Assembly (NCBI GenBank): GCA_900074885.1
Contig: FJUW01000007.1
Span: 190,826 to 254,825, forward strand
DNA length: 64,000 bases
Direction of reading: 5' to 3'
Origin: Rhynchosporium graminicola
Lineage: Eukaryota > Ascomycota > Leotiomycetes > Helotiales > Ploettnerulaceae
Shown: piece by piece, positions 48,091-57,949 of the stretch
How the letters are laid out: every line of letters starts with the position of its first letter
Position numbering within the stretch: the stretch's first letter is position 1
The notes under the pieces: generated by a model
Seen by the model: the letters and a program-made list of their open reading frames with translations, nothing else
Told to the model about the DNA's origin: nothing
Database searches by the model: none
Made by a program: the position numbers and the translations under genes

Positions 48091-49380
48091 TACTTCGTAC
48101 ATAGCCCAAATAATATACTTTTCACGTCAATGCGCACTAGATACTTAGCAATACTGCTTTTACTAAAACCCCGAGTATTTTGTATGGCTACCTTCAGCTA
48201 GAATCACTGCAATACATCTGTCGCCTATTCCTTGAATAATCTCTTGAATAGTAGCTTATATTATCGAGTCCCAGGCCTCTTAAACAGCCTCTCGAAGGCG
48301 TTTATAAGACCTATAGACTACTGAAGAGCGCTCTTCAAGGTAGTCTTTCATAAGGTCCTAAAGAGTCTTAATTAGGTTCAAATCAGGAGAATTCGCAGGC
48401 CAGAAGATAAGAGTAATTCTAATAGCTTCAAAGACTAACTTCGTATACTTCGAAGAGTGCCCTTTCGCGTTATCTTACTGAAATTAAAGCTTAGGGTATT
48501 ACTATAAAACCTCTTAAACTATTAGAACGATTACTCCCGAGTAAGAGCCTTCGTTTATTATCTCCTAGTCCTTCTCCTAAAAGAGACCTCGATACCTCTT
48601 ATATTTACTACTTATCGAGCCCCAAAATATCTATCCGATCTTCCTTTAGTGCCTTTCCTCGATACAATCAGCGTAGTATAGCTCTTCTTCTCCTTTCTTT
48701 CGAGTAACCCACGCTTTAGTATACCTTCTAGGATTCACCTAAGTTTCATCACTCTAAAGCACCTCCGACTACTACTTATCACTCTAAAATAAGTGCTCTT
48801 AGGCCTAATTAAGCCGATCCTATCGCTATTACGCTATAAGAGGAGGTTTCCGTTATATAATTCTTCGAATAAAGCCTTCCTTATAAAATGCGGCTCGAAT
48901 TGCTTTCTCTCCGCAGTCCCACTATAAGATCACTGGTATATCTGCCTATCGAACACGTCGATTTACACTTAAAGAAGTCACCTACTCGATAAGATACTTC
49001 CTTTAAGGTATATTAAGGAAAGGCTTTCGCCCTCGAGCGTGCTTTTAAGGTATAAGTCGATACGAAAGAGCGTATTTAACTTATCGAAGCGTAAGATTTA
49101 ATTGAAGAGCGATTTTAGCTTATATAAAGCCGGCCTTAAAGTATAAAGTCTCAATTCGAAAGCGGTTATCGCGTGTATACTACTTTCGTAGTGTTTTTAG
49201 CGTCAGTACTGAATAAAATAACTCCTCTATAACGATTTGAGGTTCTTTTAGTATAGAATACTATAGTAAAGCAGCGTTCTGAGCATTAAGTAGTCATTGG
49301 TCAGAATGCCTGTCAAGGGGGAACCTTCTAGAGGCTGCACAGACAGCCAAGGGTACATTATTTCCAGCCTGTACGAAGTA
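48091..49380 (-). mobile_element. Tc1/mariner-like element, copy 2
   Basis: 1290 bp. Ends TACTTCGTAC at left and GTACGAAGTA at right are exact reverse complements over 10 bp and match further inward with gaps. Same orientation as copy 1, and less diverged at its right end. About 500 bp upstream of the secreted-protein gene. Confidence 0.8.
48163..49180 (-). pseudogene. Tc1-like transposase, copy 2
   Basis: The minus strand shows FQxDNAKGHSSKYTKLVFEA (second catalytic Asp, with the preceding Gln codon now TAG), ITLIFWPANSPDLNLIKTL (SPDLNPIE box, catalytic Glu to Lys), MKDYLEERSSVVYRSYKRL and LAEGSHTKYSGF, ending TAG at 48163-48165. An upstream frame reads IFWGSISSKYKRYRG, like the family's WGxFSxxG. 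The Glu to Lys change (GAG to AAG) fits RIP and alone would abolish catalysis. Confidence 0.85.
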
Positions 49381-49642
49381 CTCTGCAGTAAGCTGGAGCC
49401 TGGTGATTTACAAGGGTCGGTGAGATCCACCTGAAACCCCTATCGTTCAAATGCTCAGTACTATACCCACTAGTGATAGAAAATGCTTTATCTAATTGGC
49501 TGTTTTGGGTAGGCTTTTCAACTTCAAATAAACCCTGAACTAGCCGTGAAAGCCATGAAAGTAATATCGTTATTCTACCTACCTTAGCAAATCATCGTCC
49601 TGAGTTTTCGACGCTTCACACATGATACTTGAGGGCAGAAGT

Positions 49643-49735
49643 ATGTGGCCGCTCTCCTTACGAGGAAGCTGCTTGCTAGTCATTTCAACATATTTCATAG
49701 TTTGAACTCTACGAAATCATGGAGTTTCGAAATGA
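49643..49735 (-). repeat. Right arm of a ~93-bp imperfect inverted repeat
   Basis: Reverse complement of 46561-46656 with small indels. Lies 145 bp upstream of the start codon of the secreted-protein gene, within its likely promoter. Confidence 0.8.
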
Positions 49736-49764
49736 CATTGACCGATGGATATAGTAACTCGTCC

Positions 49765-49779
49765 ATATATATATATAAA
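49765..49779 (+). promoter_or_regulatory. TATA-like element of the secreted-protein gene
   Basis: An ATATATATATATAAA run lies about 100 bp before the ATG at 49881, a plausible position for a fungal TATA box. Confidence 0.45.
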
Positions 49780-49880
49780 GACGACATCATGTCAGCTAAT
49801 AATCTCACGAACATCCACACCTATAACCATCATCTCCGACCACAATATTACACCACGAACTTCATTCATAAGCCATCAAA

Positions 49881-50362
49881 ATGCGCTTTGTCTCCATCAT
49901 CTACCTTGGGCTTAGTGCCTTTACCACTGTACAAGCAACCGAACATGGTAACAATGGTAGGTAACACAATCTTTTCGACAGCTACGTTACTAACAGGAAG
50001 AAAAAGGCGAATGCGGTGGAATCGCCGACTGTGTATCTGGGGTCTGCCAAGGTAAGTCTACCCTGTGAATGAATAAACTCATTTTAATTGTAAATAGGAT
50101 GGACTGGTAGTAATCCTGGCCCATCAAGCACCGGCAGCCGCTGTGTTGGTTCTGGCAATCGGGGTGGTATGTTGCGGTATCACTACATCAGCTATATAAC
50201 TAACATCGCCTTAGACGCGTGTCTGCTAATCAAATCAACTTCCTGCAAAGCAGGACTTACCTGTAAAGCCTCTCGTGAGTAACTTTATTGAGATGTTGAT
50301 TATGTCTTAACGTACTAACCATTATATCAGAGGCGGGCGATATCAGTGGGAAATGTCGATAG
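49881..50362 (+). CDS. Small secreted cysteine-rich protein (effector-like), 5 exons
   Basis: Five exons join in one frame: 49881-49956, 50001-50051, 50098-50166, 50215-50274 and 50331-50362 (stop TAG), 288 nt, 95 residues. The four introns are 44, 46, 48 and 56 bp, all phase 1. Donors are GTAGGT, GTAAGT, GTATGT and GTGAGT, and CTAAC branch sites are visible in introns 1, 3 and 4. In intron 1 the donor could instead be at 49948, shortening the product by three residues. Residues 1-19 (MRFVSIIYLGLSAFTTVQA) form a classical signal peptide. The mature part has eight cysteines (30, 36, 41, 58, 68, 76, 82, 94), with ADCVSGVC and CKAGLTC spacing reminiscent of colipase/dickkopf-like disulfide folds. 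I recognise no named family. No RIP stops occur, though transposons lie 500 bp upstream. Effector is inference from size, secretion, cysteines and location. Confidence 0.75.
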
Positions 50363-52342
50363 AAGATATGATGGTGGAGGCGACGTTGGGCATCACAGCA
50401 TTACATCTTTACACCAGCATGAAATCATCCACCCTGGTTATTTGGCAAGAATCCTGGTGTACTTTAATTTCCTTTCACATATATGGTTCGAGTACCGCTG
50501 TCCAAGTAGCACTTGAAGATACATACAAATCGAAACTAGAAGTCTTGAGCCTTTAATTCTTTCCTCATCCTGTACTGTGTAGCACTCAAAGCATCAAACA
50601 GCCATAGCTCAAGCATTCATCACGAGGATAAAGCTTTCAACGCTAGGGTTACACCTAGCCGGTTCGTCAAAAGCACTCTCTCAGGCAAAGGAGATCTTGA
50701 ACTTTTCACTATCCGTTCTAAACCTAAGAGTTTGAAGCCGAAACGAATTCTTTCTCCGTCCAAGTCTTTATATGCCGAAGACGCGTAAGGTCGAGATATT
50801 AAAGAAGAAATTATTGATACTTATGCACCTCGTGCTTAAAATCCCCTACGGTTACGAGCTTCCTTTCATCCGATATTAGCAGCATTTACTCTTACTAATT
50901 TACTTTCAAATCACTCAATCTTCTTATTACGTAGCTACTAACGACGTACCCAAAAGCCTATGTAGTCTGATCTGTCTTCTTACTAAGTCGATTGATCACG
51001 ATAAGACTACGATAGAGTTAACCTTTTATATTCTCGCCTAGTGTCTGCTTTTATAACTAAGCATAAGTAAGATCTTGGAGATAATTTTATCCCGATTCGT
51101 TATATAGCTCGTCTAAGATGAAACTACTCGTCTTATCGTTTTTGAAGCAGAGCATAATATGGCATAGCGTCCTTTGCAAATGCCATGACCGATTTAGGCG
51201 GAGTTTCGCGTATCACTAGCTCACCGGCATCCGGTATCCTTTCGGGGTGGCGTGATTACTGAGGTGATACAAAAGGGTCTTCAGATGGGTCTCGCCCTTT
51301 CTTATCAAGCAGTATGGCTATTCTTTCAATCAATAATCAAGAGTTCATGGATTTTTTATATGAGGAACATCCGGAAAATTATAACTATGTAGCTCATAGA
51401 TGACGTAATTTAAGACTAACTCCTATAGCTTTCTCGTAAGATCTATAAACTCGTTCGAAATTTTTATTAATATAAGCTCGTCGATAATGTCGAAGTTTAT
51501 AGGTCGATATAGGCTATTACACATATCTGTAAGTACGTATGTAAAATTATAGACTAAATACCTTTAGTAGTTTCTCGCTGGAAATACCGATCAAGCTATT
51601 AAGTACCTGCCTTGAATAAGAAAGAGTGTTATCTTCGACAATCACCATTCCTGGATCACTCCGCTAGTACTTTTGGTATAGTTAGTCACATTTTTAACAG
51701 TAGCTCTGTCTAGTACGCTCCATGTCTGTGATCACCCTATGATCACCTTATCTAGAACACAATCACATATCTGTGATCACATTGTCCAGGTGTAATCGCG
51801 ATCTGCGATCGACTAGCGTCCATTGCCCTTGTCTAGACTGTTGTTGCCAACAACCGCAGGGTTGTATCAAGCCTGGTTGGCCGCGATGTATGTACGCGCG
51901 CGTCTTCGTTGATATTGCCCTGGCCCAAGCGAAGAACCGTAGTTACAAAGCGGCAAGAGGAGAGCACGAGAGCATCATACTACTTAAGGTCCCCTTTCTT
52001 ACCCGGCTTCCTTCTATCATCAGCTCCGTTTCGCTCTTCAAGCTTTCACACATCATCTTGCAAGTCCACAATCGACACATATATACTACGACTCTAAGCA
52101 TATAATCTTACTCAGGTAGATTTCCACGTTTGAAGACTCTTACCGAAGATGAGTTTTAAAGCATCTTGGCTCATTGGCTAATTTACTGTAAAGTCGAAGC
52201 TTCCAATACATGGAGCAAACGCTGAAAGTGTGTACAATACGACCATATACGTAGTGAACGAACAACTTGCTATCGTGAGCGATTCCGCTGCCACTACTCT
52301 ATTTTCTCTATTGGACTAATTACTTTACTCAGTTCATCTAAA
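50363..52342. other. No supported gene
   Basis: Mixed sequence. The part from about 50.7 to 51.6 kb is rich in TA and resembles old RIP-altered DNA, but no transposase or polyprotein motif could be read on either strand. A cluster of GTGATCAC-type palindromes lies at 51727-51780. ORFs at 50353 and 51773 look spurious. Confidence 0.5.
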
Positions 52343-52507
52343 ATGCCTCGCTGTGGTGCTTGTAACGGGAAGGGTTATGTAATTAAAGTCGATGCTACGA
52401 ACTGTTATAGTTGCAGTGGCTACGGCAATACTCCAGAAAACAAGGATTGCACCGCCTGCAAAACAACTGGCAAAGTTTTCTCGCCTTGCACGTCTTGCAG
52501 TGCATAG
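52343..52507 (+). CDS. 54-residue protein with DnaJ-type CXXC zinc motifs
   Basis: An uninterrupted 55-codon frame runs from ATG (context CTAAAATGCC) to TAG. The product has four CXXC pairs at residues 4-7, 21-24, 36-39 and 49-52. The first two are followed by NGKG and SGYG and the third by KTTG, matching the CxxCxGxG repeat of the DnaJ (Hsp40) cysteine-rich domain. That domain uses two such pairs per zinc ion, so two zinc sites are plausible. There is no J domain, signal peptide or substrate-binding part. It is therefore a free-standing zinc-finger microprotein, possibly a chaperone or protein-disulfide helper (inference). All eight cysteines and the glycines being in place argues that it is a real gene despite its length. 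Confidence 0.65.
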   Translation: MPRCGACNGKGYVIKVDATNCYSCSGYGNTPENKDCTACKTTGKVFSPCTSCSA

Positions 52508-53452
52508 CAGGATACACTACTTGTCACATCTACTATGGATACGAGCGCTGGTTAGTAAACGGTGATGCGGAGACGTATCGATTGGTTTCGTTGGTTTCTG
52601 ATCAAAATTAGTTGGATTCGTGGCTATAGTTATTTTCAAAAGTACCTCTACACTTCTTTTGTTATGGCTTTGTAGATCTCGATCTGGATTTTAGACAAAA
52701 ATGACCTAAGACACTGTGTCCGGGAGAGAAATATCTCTAAACGACACCCGAGGAACCGGAACACAAAGAATAAGAAGTCTTTGGTTCGACGAATCCAGCA
52801 CACCTTTCAAGGCCTTGTTGGCCCGTACTTTGTCATTGACTCTTCTTTGAAGCTGCGTTCAGGCTCGGCCATTGATCATGCTTCAACTCCCTGCTGAATA
52901 GATTTCAAATCCTTCCTGAACAGTCCGCGACTTTTAACTCCTCTACCTTTTGCTCAACAAAATGACTCCATTGCATTCTTGATACCCTCGCTTCAAGTTA
53001 TACTCTTTTCTTATGACGAACAACTGTCTGGACGCGGTTTCTTTTCGTCCGCAGAACCTATCATTCAGACATTCCCAACAGACAGCATCACCACCCCGTT
53101 CCCTAGGTGTCGTTCCCCTGTCCCCTCCTCATCTTCCTCTCATTCATGTATGCCAAAAGTGGTACTTCCGCAGATCTGGTTTCACGATTGCCCCACTCCT
53201 CAGCAGCTCCAATACACCGAAGGAGCTCACGGGACAGGGCTCTACCATCTCAAGAACTATCGGTATCGGATGCCACAGCCTTCCACTGCGCATGGATACA
53301 GCAGAAGGGCCAAGTAAGAGAGGTTCTGAAGGGTCTGTAGAAGGCAGGATCGTTCGAGCTATAAAGATCTGCTTTCACGAGTGCCGCCACAGTCTGCCCG
53401 TAGACAGACAAGCCGCAGTACGTCCATCTCATCTGGATCGTCCATTACGGAG
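52508..53452. other. Spacer and nudF 3' flank
   Basis: Contains the 3' untranslated region of the minus-strand nudF gene. Plus-strand ORFs from 52979 and 53013 run antisense into nudF and show no domain. Confidence 0.55.
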
Positions 53453-55020
53453 TCAGTTCGCGAAGATCCTTAACTTCATATCCACACCCCCGGTAGCAAT
53501 AACGCAGCGAATCTGCGCATCGGGAATAATCGCTCCAGCTCTGTTGGTCTTCGGAGTCCCATTGCTTTTACCGTTCTGCGCCTCGGAAGAGCCGCTGTTT
53601 TCCACAGGCATATCTTTTGCAATTCCAGGAGCCCATTCCAGACATGTGATGAAGTGTTCATGCGCGTCGCTGAGTACCTTGACGCACTTACCTGCTTGGC
53701 TCAAGTCCCAACATCGTAGTGTCTTGTCATCCGACACTGAAAGGATATACTTGCCACCAGGGTGAAAGAGGACTGCCCGCACCCAGTTGTCATGACCAGC
53801 TAGTGTCAAGAGGCAAGTCCCACGAGCATCCCAAACTTTGATAGTCTTGTCTCGCGACCCAGTCGCCATAAACTCTGCCGTGCTACTTGTAGGTGGGGGT
53901 TTCTTCAGTCCGGCCAAGGGTGCAAGATACTGGTACGACGTAGGTGGAGCTAGTGCGCAGCATTCATTGTAGTGCTCATGGCCCACCATCGTCTGCTTGC
54001 ATTCCGAGTTCGGGGCGGAGATATCCCATAATCGGGCGGTCTTGTCGTCTCCGGTCGAGATAAGAAAACGTCCGTCTAGCGTAGGGCAAACAGCTCGTAC
54101 CCAACCGGTATGGCCATGTAATGTCTTCACGCAATAACCAGTGGTAACGTCCCATATTCTTAGAGACGTGTCTCTGCTAGCGCTAACAAGCAAATTTCCA
54201 GATGACGGTGCCCCGGCAGCACCAGAGGGTATGAAACGGACACAACTGACGCTATGATCGTGACCGTGCAAATTTCGAATATTCTTGTAGTCGTCTGCCG
54301 GATCCCAGAGCTTGATAGTCAAATCGGAGCTGCAAGATGCCAAAAGAATGCCACCTCTAGGGCCGCCATAGTCGACATCCTGCACAGCTCTTGTGTGGCC
54401 TTTGATCGTCTTTTCCAGTTCGCCGAGTTCCCAATCCCATACTTTGATAGTGCAATCGTCGGACCCGGAGGCAACGGAGGAGAATACTGGGTGGAAAGCA
54501 ACACAGTTTATGGATTCTCGGTGTGATTCTAGGGAATGTCGAGGAGGGGATCTAGGAAGCCAAGATGTAGGGTCTTGATTACGCCGAGAGAGGGAGGTAG
54601 GTGTCGCATTGTCGAGCTCAGATTGTAGCGCCGCGTTTCGCAACTCGAGGTCCATCATCTATAAAGAAATCAAGTCAGCAATCGATTTAGCAGTAGAAGA
54701 GATAGATGGGATAAACGAAACTAGGGGTCCGCGATATGAGCATGCCTTTTTTTGTAGACGAACAATACTTGTCCATTTTTTCTCCAGCAACGTTTCATAT
54801 TTTGTCGCTGTGGCGGCATCGAAGATATCGTGCCCAAGGCCCAACTCCGCCCTGAGTGCAGCTGCAGCGTCTGATAAGTTATTCGCTGACAAGTATGCTA
54901 TGATCGACTTATGCCTAAGAACACGATATTAGCTTTAGTCAAGAGCTCATCATTTCCCTCGTTCGCTATCGTATGGACATACAGCTCGTCAGCTTGCCGA
55001 CTCGTCAACAATCGGCTCAT
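53453..55020 (-). CDS. nudF: Nuclear distribution protein NudF/PAC1 (LIS1 homologue)
   Basis: Three exons on the minus strand: 55020-54983 ([13 protein letters not shown]), 54914-54746 and 54658-53453, giving 470 residues. Intron 1 (54915-54982, 68 bp) is GT-AG. Intron 2 (54659-54745, 87 bp) starts GC (AAG/GCATGC) and ends AG, a GC-AG intron. Splicing restores the LIS1 sequence [19 protein letters not shown] without a gap. Residues 7-38 are the LisH dimerisation motif ([20 protein letters not shown]), followed by a short coiled coil, then seven WD40 repeats from about residue 112 to the C-terminus, each ending in WD or an equivalent (last [15 protein letters not shown]). LIS1 proteins bind the dynein motor domain and, with NudE, NudC and dynactin, keep dynein active at microtubule plus ends for nuclear migration and hyphal growth. 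Length and architecture are normal and no damage is seen. Confidence 0.95.
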
Positions 55021-55739
55021 ACTGTGCAAGAGGCCCAGAAAGCACTCTTGAAGTTACCTCGGATCTTTTTCTTTCTGCGATGTCCACTCTCGCCTGCGAG
55101 CAGAGTAAACGGGACCGGGGAAAGGGGATCGAAATTTCAATATAGCGCACGGAGAGGCAGCACACAGGAGGGAGCAATGTCCCCGGCGAAAAGCTGCTGA
55201 CTCCTGTTGGGAAAAATGATTTCATTGGACATGTTATGCTAATTAGAGAGGATGATGGTGGGGGTCTGAATGTTATTCAGGAGTGTCATCACGTGTTAGC
55301 CTTCCCTGGAACGGTAAGCGTACTGAGAATAGGTGCCTCCAAACGCCAAGCGCCAGGCGGATGGATAAGCATGTTGGAAGCCAACAGCCTGCCTAGCCTG
55401 TTTTCGGCAGATGATGCAAAACCAAAGATTTGTACGGCTTACCAATCCCGTCCTTGATCGTGATACTGATACTAAGTAGTCCATCCTATTCCCTGGTGCT
55501 TGAAGTGCCCACTCTCCTCCTCCCTCTCTCATCACTCACCTCCTGCTTCTTCAGATGAAACTCTCCACTTCCCAAGTGCCTCGATGTTGGTCCCAGAAAT
55601 ATCTTCATGGCTCAAGACTGCTCTACTAATGAACCATTTTGGATATGAAGAGAAGCTTGGCGCGAAGAGATGCCGGTGGCTTCAGCCGACGCTACTGTAC
55701 ACTTAACTGTACTGTACTGTACTTACTGTACACAGCAAG

Positions 55740-55748
55740 ATCTGATAA
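55740..55748 (+). promoter_or_regulatory. Candidate SreA (GATA) iron-repressor box, distal
   Basis: ATCTGATAA is an exact match to the ATCWGATAA consensus known for fungal iron-sensing GATA repressors of the SreA/SRE/Fep1 group. It lies 680 bp before the hapX start. SreA represses hapX under iron sufficiency in Aspergillus, so the location fits. Binding here is inference. Confidence 0.5.
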
Positions 55749-56253
55749 GATTGATTGAAAGATCGTCCTCCGATCTAGATGACACACCGAACTCGTTCAT
55801 TGGCCTGTTGACTTCGTGGTGCCAACTGGAAGATGATTGAAGTCCACCACTAGCTACCGACTTCAATACCCCTCTCAGATTCCTCCGTGCAAGATCATGC
55901 AATCTGAAGATGATTTGATCTCAGACTCAGACTGTAATTGTTGCTCGATATGCTTCATAGAGGAACCGACCGGCCCGAGCCCGAGCCCGAGCTGGAATGC
56001 CATGATACATTTGCAATGCGAACTTCCCACGTCTTTATCATTCGTTGGCTACATGATCTGGAAAAGTACTAAGGAATGAAAGAGAGATAGATACATGAAT
56101 ATCGTCCTCGTCTTCGATGCTTATGTAGCTAGGTGCCTTTCCTGCGCAAGCCGAACGCGCTCATTTGTTTTCTCATGTGATCGCTGTTTACCGGGACATC
56201 CGATCGCGGCGACCTAACCGCAATCAATCTAGCGAGAAAAGAGATCTAATCTG

Positions 56254-56262
56254 ATCTGATAA
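56254..56262 (+). promoter_or_regulatory. Candidate SreA (GATA) iron-repressor box, proximal
   Basis: A second exact ATCTGATAA, 167 bp before the hapX ATG and preceded by the near-repeat ATCTAATCTG. Two perfect copies within 520 bp upstream of a known target of this regulator is unlikely to be chance. Confidence 0.6.
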
Positions 56263-56428
56263 GATCCTGCACCCCCATCTCTGCTTCTTCCTTATTACTC
56301 CGATCGTCTTACGCCTACAGGCCTGCAGAGTAGCATTCGCAGACTCCTTGAGCCTTGATGGTGACCCAACAACCATCTCGGACATATTTAGTCTGGACTA
56401 CATCACAATCTAAGTCTCACATATATAT

Positions 56429-57949
56429 ATGGCGTCACCTGCAGTGTCAACACCCTCCTCCGCGGGCTCTCCTCCGGCCCTGGCTCCAGCCCCATCCCTA
56501 GCAATTCAGACCTATAATGCCTCCAACATGAACACTCTCGCCCCTGCAGCAGGTGCGCCGACAATGGTGACGCGCAAAGAATGGATCATTCCACCACGAC
56601 CGAAGCCAGGACGGAAGCCCGCCACTGATACCCCACCAACGAAGCGAAAAGCACAGAATCGAGCAGCTCAACGTGCGTTCCGAGAGCGACGAGCAGCAAG
56701 AGTAGGAGAGCTTGAGGAACAGCTTGATGAGGTCAAGGATGATCATCAAAAACGCGAGGCAGATCTAAGGAATAAGGTTAGCAAGTTGGAAGCTGAGATC
56801 GAGAGATTTAGTGGGGAAATACATTCATGGAGAGTGAGATGTGATACCTTGGATCGAATTGCGGAGTACGAGAGGAAGGAAAAGGAGGCTGCATTGTCGG
56901 AGTTGTCGTATCTAAGGAATGGTGCAAAAACAACAGGGACTGATGCTGTTCCGCTTCCACCGAGACATCTTCGACATCATGATTCAAAGGCTGTCGAGCC
57001 ACAGCAACATCAAGTACCTGAACTCGACTCACAGATGGGATGTGGCGGATGTACCTCTACAAGTAATTGTGCCTGTGTTGAACAAGCTATGGCTATCTCT
57101 ACTTCGGGATGTGGTAATTGCACCCCTGATACTCATTGCGCGTGCTTGGAGGAGACTATCAAGGGAGCTGAGAACATACCTCCGATGGAGTTGAAGAGAC
57201 CACATTCACCTGCGGGGCAGTACATTGAGAAGCGTCAAAGATATTCGGAGCCTTCAACGCCACTGGAGATTGACTTCACGGCGCAGTTCTCATCCAAGCC
57301 CATTCAATCTCAAGAAGTTGTCCAGACAATCAATCGTCCACCAGGGGAGTCATGTGGTTTCTGTGAAGAAGGCACATATTGTATGTGTGCCGAAGCAGCC
57401 AATGCTGCTAATCAAGAGTATCGGGATGACAACCGACTTGCCCCTCTTCTCAATGAGAATACCCCGCCACTTTCCGATTCAGAGGTCGAAGCTCCTTCAA
57501 GGAAACTCCCCTCTCTCCAGCCTCTCCAAATGCATCGACCTGTCAACGCAGCTCCTGCAAACTCATGTGTCAACGGTCCCGGTACATGTCAACAGTGTCA
57601 ATCAGATCCCAAATCCGGTCTTTTCTGTCGCTCACTTGCAGCCATCCGTGCATCCGGTGGTACTGTTCCCGATGGCTGCTGTGGAGGTAATGCTGGTGGA
57701 GGCGGTTGCTGTAAAACTCTACCTGTTGCTACTCCTTCTCAGCCACCTCCAAGCTTGTCGTGTGCAGATACATATAAGACGTTGTCGACGCATAAGAACT
57801 TTGATCAGGCTAGCGATGAGCTGAATACGTGGCTCGGGAGCCTTCATGCTACACCTCCTGCTCACCCGGGTCGAGCACCAATGGAAGTTGAGGCTGCGAG
57901 TGTGATGGGTGTATTGAAACTTTTTGATCGTCGGTTTGGTCGGGGTTGA
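56429..57949 (+). CDS. hapX: HapX, CCAAT-complex-associated bZIP iron regulator
   Basis: One exon, 506 residues. Residues 50-64 (KEWIIPPRPKPGRKP) are the Hap4-like motif that docks on the CCAAT-binding complex. Residues 72-91 (KRKAQNRAAQRAFRERRAAR) are a bZIP basic region, followed by a coiled coil to about residue 163. Four cysteine-rich regions follow: C205/208/214/216, C228/231/237/239, C309/312/318/320 (each CxxCx5CxC) and C380/387/390/400 (CQQC..FC type). Known HapX proteins repress iron-consuming pathways and activate siderophore genes under iron starvation, and use the cysteine regions to sense iron, probably through Fe-S clusters. All signature elements are present, including the conserved C-terminal ending (LNTWLGSLHATPP). 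The start is the first ATG, preceded by an AT repeat and in a frame with no upstream extension. SreA-type boxes upstream indicate the usual mutual SreA/HapX control. Confidence 0.95.
   Translation: MASPAVSTPSSAGSPPALAPAPSLAIQTYNASNMNTLAPAAGAPTMVTRKEWIIPPRPKPGRKPATDTPPTKRKAQNRAAQRAFRERRAARVGELEEQLDEVKDDHQKREADLRNKVSKLEAEIERFSGEIHSWRVRCDTLDRIAEYERKEKEAALSELSYLRNGAKTTGTDAVPLPPRHLRHHDSKAVEPQQHQVPELDSQMGCGGCTSTSNCACVEQAMAISTSGCGNCTPDTHCACLEETIKGAENIPPMELKRPHSPAGQYIEKRQRYSEPSTPLEIDFTAQFSSKPIQSQEVVQTINRPPGESCGFCEEGTYCMCAEAANAANQEYRDDNRLAPLLNENTPPLSDSEVEAPSRKLPSLQPLQMHRPVNAAPANSCVNGPGTCQQCQSDPKSGLFCRSLAAIRASGGTVPDGCCGGNAGGGGCCKTLPVATPSQPPPSLSCADTYKTLSTHKNFDQASDELNTWLGSLHATPPAHPGRAPMEVEAASVMGVLKLFDRRFGRG

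Larger units (their letters stand above)
55021..56428. promoter_or_regulatory. Divergent intergenic region between nudF and hapX
   Basis: This 1.4-kb spacer serves two divergent genes. It holds two exact ATCTGATAA boxes (annotated separately), a TGTAC-rich repeat at 55695-55733, a CCCGAG triplet repeat near 55975-55991, and an alternating AT run just before the hapX ATG. Overlapping ORFs of 60-80 codons on both strands have no coding features. Confidence 0.6.

Noticed and set aside
49645..50055. 136-codon ORF covering part of the secreted-protein locus
   Set aside because: It reads through intron 1 in a different frame from the exons. The spliced model with signal peptide and cysteines explains the DNA better.
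51773..52105. 110-codon plus ORF with a Cys cluster
   Set aside because: No signal peptide, a second ORF overlaps it in another frame, and the cysteines are confined to one short stretch. No family resemblance.
53013..53765. 250-codon plus-strand ORF
   Set aside because: Lies antisense over nudF exon 3 and its 3' flank, serine/proline-rich shadow without domain.
55437..55470. CCAAT box followed by GAT upstream of hapX, as a CCAAT-complex/HapX site
   Set aside because: Spacing of 9 bp does not match the 11-12 bp I would expect, and it is nearly 1 kb from the start codon, so it is too weak to call.
57225..57824. 199-codon plus ORF
   Set aside because: Out-of-frame shadow of hapX.
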